Assembly (NCBI GenBank): GCA_964432985.1
Contig: CAYSPT010000001.1
Location: 171,058 to 235,057, forward strand
Direction of reading: 5' to 3'
Length of the DNA stretch: 64,000 nt
Source of the DNA: CAYSPT01 sp964432985
GTDB lineage: Bacteria; Muiribacteriota; CAYSPT01
In this document: positions 55,046-63,600 of the stretch, one piece after another
Position numbering within the stretch: position 1 is the stretch's first letter
Layout of the letters: each line of letters begins with the position of its first letter
Translations under genes and position numbers: made by a program
Notes under the pieces: generated by a model
Database searches by the model: none
What the model saw: the letters and a program-made list of their open reading frames with translations, nothing else
What the model was told of the DNA's origin: nothing

Positions 55046-56146
55046 ATGACTTCCATCAACGCAATTCGGTTCGATCACTACTCGGGAGCCATGGTGTGCG
55101 ATGAGATTCGCGGCTGGAATCCGGAAGACCTGAGAATCTGCACCGCCGACAAGATAAAGCCCATTGTTCCTGATGAAATCCGTGACCGGTACGGCCTGGT
55201 GGCCTGTTATGGCAACACGGGATCATCCAGCGTGGGCGACGAGAACAAGCTGATAATCCGGGAAGCGATTCAGCGTGAGTACACCGCAGCGGTGGATCGT
55301 CTGGGCAAACCGCCCGACAAGTTTATGACTATCAGGGACCTGGCGTATCTCGCCTATGACGAGCAGTGTGCGATGAAGCACCGGCACGTGGATGAATACC
55401 TGACGGCTCACTACGGATTCACCACCCGTGATTATTGCCGCGGGCACTACATGGTAGACGCGGTGGAAGAACCGGGCGGCAAGCGCAAGATCGAGATCAA
55501 GGACAAAGACATCCTGAAGGATATCATGGAGGGTCTAACCTGGAAAAATCGTGGCCAGATGAACCGGGGCGTATTCTGCAATGCCGGTCTGCTGGCCGGA
55601 TACGATCCCCAGGAAGGATTCAGGATCTTTCACACGTCGTTGATCGAGGTGCTGTGTGAACCGGTCCAGTTCGTCTTTTTGGCGGAAGGTTCGGGACTCG
55701 ACGCCACAGATCTTCTCATGGCTGAATATATGGGCCGCAAGTCGTTGCCGGAGCGCAGCGGCACCATCGACCGGGTCGAGGGGCTGATGGCTTTGATCTG
55801 CTCGGTCAACACCGCTTCCAGGCACAATATCGGTGTTGGCGGCTACTTCAATATCATTCTGGTAGACGGCCGCGAAAAGGATTATACAGCAAGAATGCGT
55901 TGTGTTCACGACCACCGCGCCAAGCTGGTGACGCAGATAGCCGACTCCTACACCCAGAATCTGGTTTCTCGATCTTTTGCCTTTAAAATGGTGGAAGATA
56001 TCCTATATAATGGTATGGGATTCGAGGAGGGTCGTAAAGCCTTTCTTGACGGTTGTGAAAATAAGGATCTGCTGCTCAAACATCTGAGAGGGTACAGGTC
56101 GTCTTCGGTGGACGGTCCCAGTCGACTGGGAATCTTTCTCCCGTAG
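55046..56146 (+). CDS. Proteasome-beta-like Ntn hydrolase paralogue 2, putative
   Basis: 366 residues, starting Met-Thr-Ser-Ile-Asn-Ala, so Thr1 would be exposed after Met removal. Asp18 (AMVCDEI) and Lys35 (TADKIKPIVP) fit the catalytic pattern. LLAGYDPQEGFRIFH and FLAEGSGLDATDLLM match the proteasome core, with a helical insertion between about residues 75 and 165. It aligns with paralogue 1 along its length, including TIDRVEGLMALI versus YDRVDGMVALI. It starts 2 bp after paralogue 1, with GGAGAGGAGG upstream. The pair may assemble as alternating subunits. Substrate unknown. Confidence 0.65.
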   Translation: MTSINAIRFDHYSGAMVCDEIRGWNPEDLRICTADKIKPIVPDEIRDRYGLVACYGNTGSSSVGDENKLIIREAIQREYTAAVDRLGKPPDKFMTIRDLAYLAYDEQCAMKHRHVDEYLTAHYGFTTRDYCRGHYMVDAVEEPGGKRKIEIKDKDILKDIMEGLTWKNRGQMNRGVFCNAGLLAGYDPQEGFRIFHTSLIEVLCEPVQFVFLAEGSGLDATDLLMAEYMGRKSLPERSGTIDRVEGLMALICSVNTASRHNIGVGGYFNIILVDGREKDYTARMRCVHDHRAKLVTQIADSYTQNLVSRSFAFKMVEDILYNGMGFEEGRKAFLDGCENKDLLLKHLRGYRSSSVDGPSRLGIFLP

Positions 56147-56151
56147 AGGGT

Positions 56152-56184
56152 CCGTACCTGCTGCTTCGTGAGGAGCAGGCACGG
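56152..56184 (+). promoter_or_regulatory. Hairpin overlapping the tldD2 ribosome-binding site
   Basis: CCGT-A-CCTGCT (56152-56162) pairs with AGCAGG-C-ACGG (56174-56184) around an 11-base loop, with one A/C mismatch. The last GG belongs to the GGAGG ribosome site of the next gene, so folding would partly hide it. It may couple tldD2 translation to the upstream gene. Confidence 0.5.
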
Positions 56185-56198
56185 AGGTGCATACGACG

Positions 56199-57641
56199 GT
56201 GGTTGCGCGAAGTCTCGCTCTCTGGGCACTTGATATGGCTGTGGACAGAGGAGCTTCATACGCTGATGTCAGGCTGCATCGTATCGTCTCAGAGTCCATC
56301 AATATGCGGGACGGAATAGTGGTGGGACTTAACCGTCACTCCGAGCTGGGTATGGGGGTCAGGGTGCTGGTGGACGGTGCCTGGGGATTTGCCGGAAATC
56401 CCGATTTGACCGGGGACAAGGTAACTAAAACCGTCGACCGCGCCATACTCATAGCCCGGTCTTCAGCCCTGGCCGGCGGCCGGCGGGTGGAACTGGCGGC
56501 GGTGCCAAAATCAGTGGGCGAGTGGCAATCCCCCTGCGAACGTGATCCCTGGGACGTACCTCTGGCGGAGAAAATAGACCTGCTTCAACGCTGTGATACC
56601 GCTATGTCTTCGGTGTCCGGTGTCACCGGCCGCGAATCATCCATGACGTTCTGGCGAGAGCACAAGATTCTGACCACGTCAGATGGCACCCTGGTAGAAC
56701 AGACTACCTACAACACCTCCGCCGGAGTAACCGCCAAAGCGGTGGGAGAAGGTGATTTCCAGGTCCGCAATCATCCGATACAGTTCGGGGGAAACTGGGC
56801 TCAGGGCGGTTTCGAGGTAGTGACGGGTTTGGACCTGGAGAAGCACGCCGCACAGATCGCGGATGAAGTGGTGCAGCTCATCAAGGCTGATACTACTCCG
56901 GTGGGAAAGGCCGATCTCATCCTGGGTGGCAACCAGCTGGCGCTGCAGGTGCACGAGTCCGTCGGACACCCCATCGAACTGGATCGCGTGCTGGGGACCG
57001 AGGCTGACTTTGCAGGAACCAGTTTTCTCAACCCGAACATGCTGGACAGGTTTACCTACGGATCCGAAATTGTCAACGTGGTGGCCGACTCGGTCACTCC
57101 CGGCGGATTGGGATCCTCGGGCTGGGATGACGAAGGAGTGCCGGCGGGGAGTCATGACATTATCCGGGATGGACAGTTTGTCGGGTTCTTGACATCTCGG
57201 GAAACAGCCGCCGAAGTGGGAACGGTTTCCATGGGCGCCATGCGTGCCGACGGCTGGAACAACATTCCGCTCATCAGGATGGTCAACGTCAGTCTCGTGC
57301 CGGGCCAGCACACATATGACGAAATCATCGGGTCCACCGACCGGGGGTTGCTGGTGACCTGCAACCGCAGCTGGAGTATTGACGACAAGCGGCTCAACTT
57401 CCAGTTCGGCGGCGAGATCGGATGGTGGATTGAAAAGGGTAAGATCGTCAAAATGGTCAAGAATCCCACCTACAGCGGCATCTCGCCGGAGTTCTGGCGG
57501 AGCTGCGACGCGGTGGCCAACGAGGACGACTGGTACTTGTGGGGGTTCGCCAACTGCGGTAAGGGCCGCCCGGGGCAGTCGGGCCGGGTGGGGCACGGGG
57601 TTAGCTACGCCCGGTTCAGAAACGTGGACATAGGAGTATAG
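56199..57641 (+). CDS. tldD: TldD-type zinc metalloprotease (pair 2)
   Basis: 480 residues. The active site is VHESVGHPIELDR (HEXXXH) and the later cysteine is in ANCGKGRPGQ. SGWDDEGVPAGSHDIIRDG and FLTSRETAAEVG are family motifs. It differs strongly from TldD of pair 1, so it is a separate subfamily. I choose GTG 56199 because GGAGG (56183-56187) lies 11 nt upstream; a GTG at 56187 overlaps that site. It is in the same orientation and closely follows the two Ntn-like genes. Confidence 0.92.
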   Translation: MVARSLALWALDMAVDRGASYADVRLHRIVSESINMRDGIVVGLNRHSELGMGVRVLVDGAWGFAGNPDLTGDKVTKTVDRAILIARSSALAGGRRVELAAVPKSVGEWQSPCERDPWDVPLAEKIDLLQRCDTAMSSVSGVTGRESSMTFWREHKILTTSDGTLVEQTTYNTSAGVTAKAVGEGDFQVRNHPIQFGGNWAQGGFEVVTGLDLEKHAAQIADEVVQLIKADTTPVGKADLILGGNQLALQVHESVGHPIELDRVLGTEADFAGTSFLNPNMLDRFTYGSEIVNVVADSVTPGGLGSSGWDDEGVPAGSHDIIRDGQFVGFLTSRETAAEVGTVSMGAMRADGWNNIPLIRMVNVSLVPGQHTYDEIIGSTDRGLLVTCNRSWSIDDKRLNFQFGGEIGWWIEKGKIVKMVKNPTYSGISPEFWRSCDAVANEDDWYLWGFANCGKGRPGQSGRVGHGVSYARFRNVDIGV

Positions 57642-57698
57642 GTTTGGGCCAAGAAGTAAGCTATATTTGGTTCAGAAACGTGAACATTGGGGTATTGG
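57600..57698 (+). repeat. Duplicated 3-prime end of tldD2
   Basis: A 43-bp segment holding the last codons and stop of tldD2 (57600-57642) is repeated with changes at 57656-57698. The second copy still reads VSYIWFRNVNIGV, against VSYARFRNVDIGV in the gene, then runs on to a TGA. It lies between tldD2 and tldE2 and carries the upstream region of tldE2. Confidence 0.75.
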
Positions 57699-57699
57699 T

Positions 57700-59052
57700 A
57701 TGATCAAAGAGGACTGGGCCAGGAGGCTTCTGGACGAGACGGTAGCGTTCTCACCCGCGGACGGTACCGAAGTGGTCCTTTCCGGCGGGAAGTTGTTTCT
57801 GACCCGGTTTGCCGACAATCGGATCCACCAGAACCTGTTGAAAAAAGATTACCGGCTCATGGTGAAAACCATTCTGGGAAACAAGGCCGGTGTGGCCTCT
57901 CGCAACATCTTCGACGGGATCGAGCTGAAACGCCTGGTGGACGATGCCATGGAGATTACCCGTCTTCAGAAAGACGATCCCGAACTTCCGCCGCTTAAGT
58001 CCATGCCCGAACCGCACGAGCCCATCGCTAACAGCTATGATGATAAGCTCATGCAAGTCACGCCGGAAGAGAAATCCACTATCCTGAAGGATTACTTTCA
58101 ACGCTCCGCCTCCAGCAACCTGAACATGTCGGGATCGTTCGTGACCAGTGATCAGATGCTGGCCTATGCCAACTCGGCCGGAACGTTCAGGTACCACAAA
58201 TGGACGAGCACGTTCATCATCCTGCTGCTGAAGGCTGCCGACGGCCGGATCGGATGGACTGAAGAGCATTGCCATAGTTTCAACTGCCTGGATATCGAAA
58301 GTCGCTTCAACGAAGCTATGGCCAAGGTTATGGTTCCCGGGGAGCCCGGCGAGATTCCCGCTGGCCGGTACACGGTGGTTCTGGAGGAAATGGCGGTTTC
58401 TTTTCTGTGGCATTTGCTGGCTTATGATGGGTTGTCCTCACTGGCCCTGGAGCAAGGCAGGAGTTTCTTTACCGATCAGATTGGAAAAAAGATAACCGGT
58501 GCCAACATCTCGTTGTATGACAATACCTATCACCCGCTGCTGCTGGGGGTTCCGTTCGACTACGAAGGGGTCCCCCGCAAGAAGGTGGTTCTGATAGACA
58601 AGGGGGTGGCTTCCGGCGTTACCTATGACCGCCGCACCGCCGCCCGCGCGGGTGTAGCGTCCACCGGTCACGCTCTTCCTCACGGTACTCCCGATGGAGC
58701 CTATCCCCGCAACCTGGTTCTGTCTCCCGGCGATACACCGAGGCAGGACATGCTCAAGGGTATCGATCGTGGTATTCTGGTAACTCGTCTCTGGTATGTA
58801 AACACCCGGGACGAACGCAAGGCGCTGCTCACGGGCATGACCCGTGGTGGCACCTTCCTGGTGGAAAACGGTGTTCCCGTCCGTCCTCTGAAGAATCTCA
58901 GGTTCAACGAACCCATCATGGAGGCATTTTCCAGGGTCTCAGCCATCTCCAACAGCCAACGGGTTTGCGGTTCGGAGTTTGGCGGGTGGGGAGCCTTCCC
59001 CTGCGTGCGCATCGAAGACTTCAACATAACCGGCTGCAGCATAAGTATCTAG
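57700..59052 (+). CDS. tldE: TldE/PmbA-type subunit of a TldD/E metalloprotease (pair 2)
   Basis: 450 residues matching TldE: SNLNMSGSFVTSD, VPFDYEGVPRKKVVLIDKG, NLVLSPGDTPRQDML, GILVTRLWYVN and IEDFNITGCSISI at the end. No HEXXXH is present, as for other TldE proteins. It is distinct from the pair 1 TldE. ATG 57700 follows a duplicated fragment of tldD2 and has only a weak GGGGTATTGG ribosome site; the frame also has TTG 57667. Confidence 0.9.
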   Translation: MIKEDWARRLLDETVAFSPADGTEVVLSGGKLFLTRFADNRIHQNLLKKDYRLMVKTILGNKAGVASRNIFDGIELKRLVDDAMEITRLQKDDPELPPLKSMPEPHEPIANSYDDKLMQVTPEEKSTILKDYFQRSASSNLNMSGSFVTSDQMLAYANSAGTFRYHKWTSTFIILLLKAADGRIGWTEEHCHSFNCLDIESRFNEAMAKVMVPGEPGEIPAGRYTVVLEEMAVSFLWHLLAYDGLSSLALEQGRSFFTDQIGKKITGANISLYDNTYHPLLLGVPFDYEGVPRKKVVLIDKGVASGVTYDRRTAARAGVASTGHALPHGTPDGAYPRNLVLSPGDTPRQDMLKGIDRGILVTRLWYVNTRDERKALLTGMTRGGTFLVENGVPVRPLKNLRFNEPIMEAFSRVSAISNSQRVCGSEFGGWGAFPCVRIEDFNITGCSISI

Positions 59053-59084
59053 CCCGTAAATTCCAAAAACTTGCCTGCCTCATC

Positions 59085-59105
59085 AACTCATGAAATAAGC
59101 GGGTT
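59085..59105 (+). repeat. Dispersed motif copy 3
   Basis: AACTCATGAAATAAGCGGGTT, with the same core as the elements at 7930 and (inverted) 24418-24438. A short GCGG/CCGC stem follows. It lies in the 145-bp gap between convergent tldE2 and the SPFH gene, where no clear terminator was found. Confidence 0.6.
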
Positions 59106-59197
59106 AATCCGCTTTCCGCATCAGCGGACAATGAATCCGTCCACGAACGGCCATTATCCGGCCACGAATGGCATGTCCACAGGTTTTTCTGGTCTTC

Positions 59198-60121
59198 TTA
59201 TCCGGTCTTCTGATCCTTGACAACTGTTGTAAGGGATTTAATAACTCCGGCGATGTCCGCAAGATTAGATGGGATAATGATGGTGTTGTTCTCCTTGGCC
59301 AGTTTTCCGAACTCGTTGATATACTGCTCGGCGATGCGGAGATTTACTGCGTTAAGACCGCCCTCATCATTGATGGCTTTTGCTATCTCCCTGATGCCGT
59401 TGGCGGTGGCGTTGGCCAGTTTCAGTATTTCCTGGGCGCGTCCTTCGGCTTCATTTATCCTTTTTTGCATCTCGCCCTCTGAAAGTGCAATAGCCTGTTG
59501 CTTTGCACCCTCCGCCCGGTTGATCTTGGCTTGCCGTTCACCTTCTGATTCGGCGATGACTGCCCGTTTTTCCCGCTCGGCCCGCATCTGTTTTTCCATG
59601 GCGTCCTTGATGCTCTTGGGAGGTACGATGTTTTTTACTTCGTAGCGGGTCACCTTGACTCCCCAGGGATCAGAAGCCTTGTCAACCGCTTCGACAATGG
59701 CAAAGTTGATCGTCTCACGCTCTTCGAAAGTCCTATCCAGGTCGAGCTTGCCCATGACGCTTCTCATGGTGGTCTGGGCTAATTGAATGGAGGCGAAACG
59801 ATAGTTGTCTATTCCGTAGGAAGCATTCTTGGGATCGACCACCTGCATGTACAGGATACCATCCACCTCGACCTGAATGTTATCGTTGGTGATGCAGTTC
59901 TGAGGAGGAACATCCACTGCCTGTTCCTTCAGGGTGTGCCGGTAGGCCACTTTGTCAATGAACGGGATCAGTATGTGAAAACCGGCTTCCAGGGTCTGGT
60001 TATACTTGCCGAGCCGTTCGATGAGGTAGGCTACTTTTTGCGGAACGATCTTGATGCTTTTGAAGAAAACAATGATGGCCAGGACGATCAGTCCAATGTA
60101 GATGGGGGTGTAGTTATCCAT
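59198..60121 (-). CDS. SPFH/stomatin-family membrane protein (QmcA-like)
   Basis: 307 residues. One N-terminal membrane helix (IYIGLIVLAIIVFF), an SPFH domain with VPQKVAYLIERLGKY, and a long coiled coil rich in Glu-Ala-Glu-Gly (AESEGERQAKINRAEGAKQQ). These proteins form large ring cages at the membrane and regulate membrane proteases. Its ATG overlaps the nfeD stop (TAATG), so the pair is co-translated, as in many bacteria. Confidence 0.93.
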   Translation of the reverse strand: MDNYTPIYIGLIVLAIIVFFKSIKIVPQKVAYLIERLGKYNQTLEAGFHILIPFIDKVAYRHTLKEQAVDVPPQNCITNDNIQVEVDGILYMQVVDPKNASYGIDNYRFASIQLAQTTMRSVMGKLDLDRTFEERETINFAIVEAVDKASDPWGVKVTRYEVKNIVPPKSIKDAMEKQMRAEREKRAVIAESEGERQAKINRAEGAKQQAIALSEGEMQKRINEAEGRAQEILKLANATANGIREIAKAINDEGGLNAVNLRIAEQYINEFGKLAKENNTIIIPSNLADIAGVIKSLTTVVKDQKTG

Positions 60122-60597
60122 TACTCCTCTTCCTCCGTTTCAATCGGCTTGACGTTCAACGTAATGCTGTCCTTGCTGATGATTTGAACCGGTGCTCCTT
60201 CGGGAATGCTCCGGTCTGACACGGCATCCCACCTAGTGCCCTTGAATTCCACCTTGCCTTTTAGGTTCTGCTCAATTGGTTTGATTACCAGAGCCCGGTG
60301 ACCAACAAAATCATCCACATCCCGGTCCGGGGCCTGCTTTGATTTGCTCCAGCCCATGAAGAGGTTCGTGAACCATTTGCGTAATAACAGCAGCATCAAA
60401 ACCGAGGAAACGATAAATATCAACAGCTGCGCGTTGATGGATATATCTGCCAGGATACAGATCAGAGCGACGATTATCGCTCCTACTCCGAAAAAAGAAA
60501 TAATCAGTCCCGGTATGAAAAACTCCAATACCAGCAGCAGTAGTCCGACCAGGAACCACACTATCTCAGGTTTGAGAAACTCTTGAATTGAATCCAT
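60121..60597 (-). CDS. nfeD: NfeD-like membrane protein (short type)
   Basis: 158 residues: three to four membrane helices in the first 75 residues (FLVGLLLLVLEFFIPG, ISFFGVGAIIVALICI, LLIFIVSSVLMLLLL) and a C-terminal OB-fold domain beginning FVGHRALVIKPI. It lacks the ClpP-like protease domain of long NfeD proteins. Partner of the SPFH protein encoded next to it. Confidence 0.92.
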   Translation of the reverse strand: MDSIQEFLKPEIVWFLVGLLLLVLEFFIPGLIISFFGVGAIIVALICILADISINAQLLIFIVSSVLMLLLLRKWFTNLFMGWSKSKQAPDRDVDDFVGHRALVIKPIEQNLKGKVEFKGTRWDAVSDRSIPEGAPVQIISKDSITLNVKPIETEEEE

Positions 60598-60662
60598 TTG
60601 TTGATATTGTTCCTTTCAATGTATTGATATAAAGTTTACCATTACATTGTCCGGGATGACCA

Positions 60663-63600
60663 TCAAATTCTTTCCAGGGCGATTCTTACTGTTCCCGGAC
60701 CGATGGTGACCTCGTTTTTCCCCAGCGGCTTTTTGATGGTATCTGTTACCGGATCGATAGTGGCCTCGTTTGGCCCCAACGGCTTTTTGATGGTATCTGT
60801 TCCCGGATCGATAGTGACCTCGTTTGGCCCCAACGGCTGCGTGAGATCATCTGCCAGTGATACGGCCAGCGTTTCTTCTTTGATATAGTCGGCGTGCTGG
60901 TGGATGGCGACCTTGAGTCTGTCGGAAGAAGTCAGCAGTGTCAGGTGTATGCGTTCTTCCACCGCCAGCCCGGCTGATTTCCTCAGGACCTGGGTGTGTC
61001 TCAGGATATCCCGTACCCAGCCTTCGCCGGCCAGTTCTTCCGTCAGATTAGTGTCCAGTGCCAGTACTAGATCTTCTTCTGTTTCCATGACTATTCCTTG
61101 TTTCGGCCGGTATTCTAATGAGAATATCGTCCCGGGAAGTTCTTCAGTCCAACCGGGAAGGTGTATACCCATACCGGCGCGGTGCTGTTTTACCAGGTGT
61201 TTCATCTGACTTTCGGAAAGCTCCTCCAGAATGGTCTTAATCGCGTGGACATTCTTCTTGAGTACTGGACCGGCGGCGCGAAAATCTAGCTGCAGGTAAC
61301 CTTGCTTCAAATCGGTGTCGTTTTCGCGGTAGATGATCTCTTTGACGTTGAGCTCGTGTCTTATCAGAGCATCCACCTCGCCGCGGTGTTCCATGTGCGG
61401 CAGTTGACCGCACAGGTACAGGGCAGCCAGGGGCTGCCGCACCCTGACTTTAACCCGGTTGCGGAGTTTCAAGGCCAGGTAGATCAGGTGCCGGACAGTC
61501 TCTACTTCCGTGAGCAGTTCTTCGTTCTCCCAGCTTTTTTCCAGGGCAGGCCAGTGGGCGTGATGGACCGAAATAGGTACATCCTCCTCGAGTTCCCTCA
61601 CGCAGTTCTGCCATATCTCCTCGGTTAGAAACGGGGTAATGGGAGACATGAGGACAGTCGTGGTTTTAAGTGCCTGAAACAGCGTCCAGTAGGCGATTCT
61701 CTTGTCCTGGTCCGAACCTATTTTCCAGAAACGGCGGCGGCTCACGCGGACATACCAGTTCGAAACATCGTCTACGAAACTGTCAAACTCTTTGACTACG
61801 GTGACCGTGTCGTAGGTCTCCATGGCGGACTCGCAGCGCTGGGCAAAGCGGTACAACCGTGCCAGTAGCCAGCGGTCGTTATACATGAGGTCCTTCTGCC
61901 TGATTTTCATTCCTGCAAAATCGGGCATGTCAAGCCTGGCGTAAGTGACGAAAAACACATAGATGTTCCAGAATGAAAGCAGCCGGCGCCGTGCTTCGTC
62001 ACCCAGTTCGTACCCGAACCTCAGCTCGTGAGCCGGGTTATGTCCGGCAAAATAATACCGCATGGTGTCGACACCCATTTTTTCCGCAGCTTCATCGAAC
62101 CGGATCATGAAACCCGTCTTGGAAAATGGCTCTCCATCCTCGGATACGACCCGCTCGTAGGTCAGTACCTGCTCGTACGGAGAGCGGTCGTGCAGTGTGA
62201 CTCCCATGAACAACATGGAATAAAACCAGAGCCTGACCTGCTCGCGCATCTCACAAATCCACTCAAGCGGATACCAGTTTTCCCAGTCGTTCCGGTCTTC
62301 GAAGTACCCACGGGTGGAGTAGGGGACGATTCCCGCATCCAGCCAGCAGTCGCCGACCTCCTGAATCCGCTGTACCCGTTCAGAGCAACCGGGGCACGTT
62401 ATACTTATCGAGTCGATCCATGGCCGGTGAAGCTCGGGAAGGTCGTCCACATTCTCACCGCTCATCTGTTTAAGCTCTTCAAGGGAACCAATAACAGTCA
62501 ATTTCCCGCACGCGGGACACAGGTAGAATGGGAGCGGGAGCCCCCAGAACCGTTTTCGGGAAATACACCAGTCTCCCATATTGTCGAGCCAGTCTGCCAT
62601 TCGTTTGCCAATGTAATCGGGATGCCATTTGACCTTCTTGGCGGCCTGTTTCATCCTGGGACGGATCTCGTCGCAGCGGATGTACCACTCGCCGACCAGC
62701 CTGAAAATGAGCTCGTCCTTGCAGCGCCAGCACACCGGGTAGCTGTGGTGGTGCATGTAATCGTGAAATAACCGCTCGCTGTCCTTAAGGCGGGAGACGA
62801 TATCTTCGGCCACCTCATGGGCATTCATGCCTTCCAGCCATCCGTAACCGGAAACATACACGCCCTGCTCGTCCACCGGAGCAAGGCTGGCCAGACCGAG
62901 CTTTTGCCCCAGTTCGTAGTCCTCCCGCCCGCACCCCGGCGCGATGTGGACCGTCCCCGTGCCTTCGCTTGGGTCCACTTCCTCCCATGCAACCACCCGG
63001 TGATCGAGGCGTTCCTGGACCGGGAGTTCGGGAAGAAAAGGCGCATAGGCGAGTCCTACCAGTTCATTACCCGGAAACTCCTTCACTATCCGGTACGTTT
63101 TTCCCTCCAGCAGGTGGATAACTTCTTTTCCCAGGATGACCGGCCGTTCATCTCCGGAGATTTCCACCTGGCAATAGATGTGCTGTGGATTTACTGCCAG
63201 GGCAACGTTGGCCGGTAGCGTCCAGGGCGTGGTGGTCCAGACCAGGATATCGGTTTCGCGCCCGACGAGAGGCAGCCTGACGAAAACCGCCCTGTGGGTC
63301 ATGTCTTTGTAAGAGCCGGTCATCTCGTGCTCCGAGAGGCTGGTACCGCAGCGCGTACACCAGGGCAGGGGGGCTGAATTGCGGTATATCCAACCTTGTT
63401 CGTGACACGTCTTGAGAAAGTGCCAGATACCCAGTATATTGGAGTCCCGGTGCGTGTAATATGAATTGTCCCAGTCCATCCACTGGCCCAGCCTGACCGA
63501 TTGCTGTGTTTGAATATTCGAGTATTTCCTGACACGGTCTTTGCAGGCCTGGCTGAAGCGGTCCAGCCCGTAGGTGATGATATCCGGTTTCCCGTTGAAA

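Noticed and set aside
56679..57596. Minus-strand frame of 305 codons
   Set aside because: Antisense shadow of tldD2; its residue content is unlike a real protein and no motif is seen.
59106..59135. Terminator after tldE2 from the short CCGCT/AGCGG stem
   Set aside because: Only five base pairs and no T-run follow, so it is not convincing.
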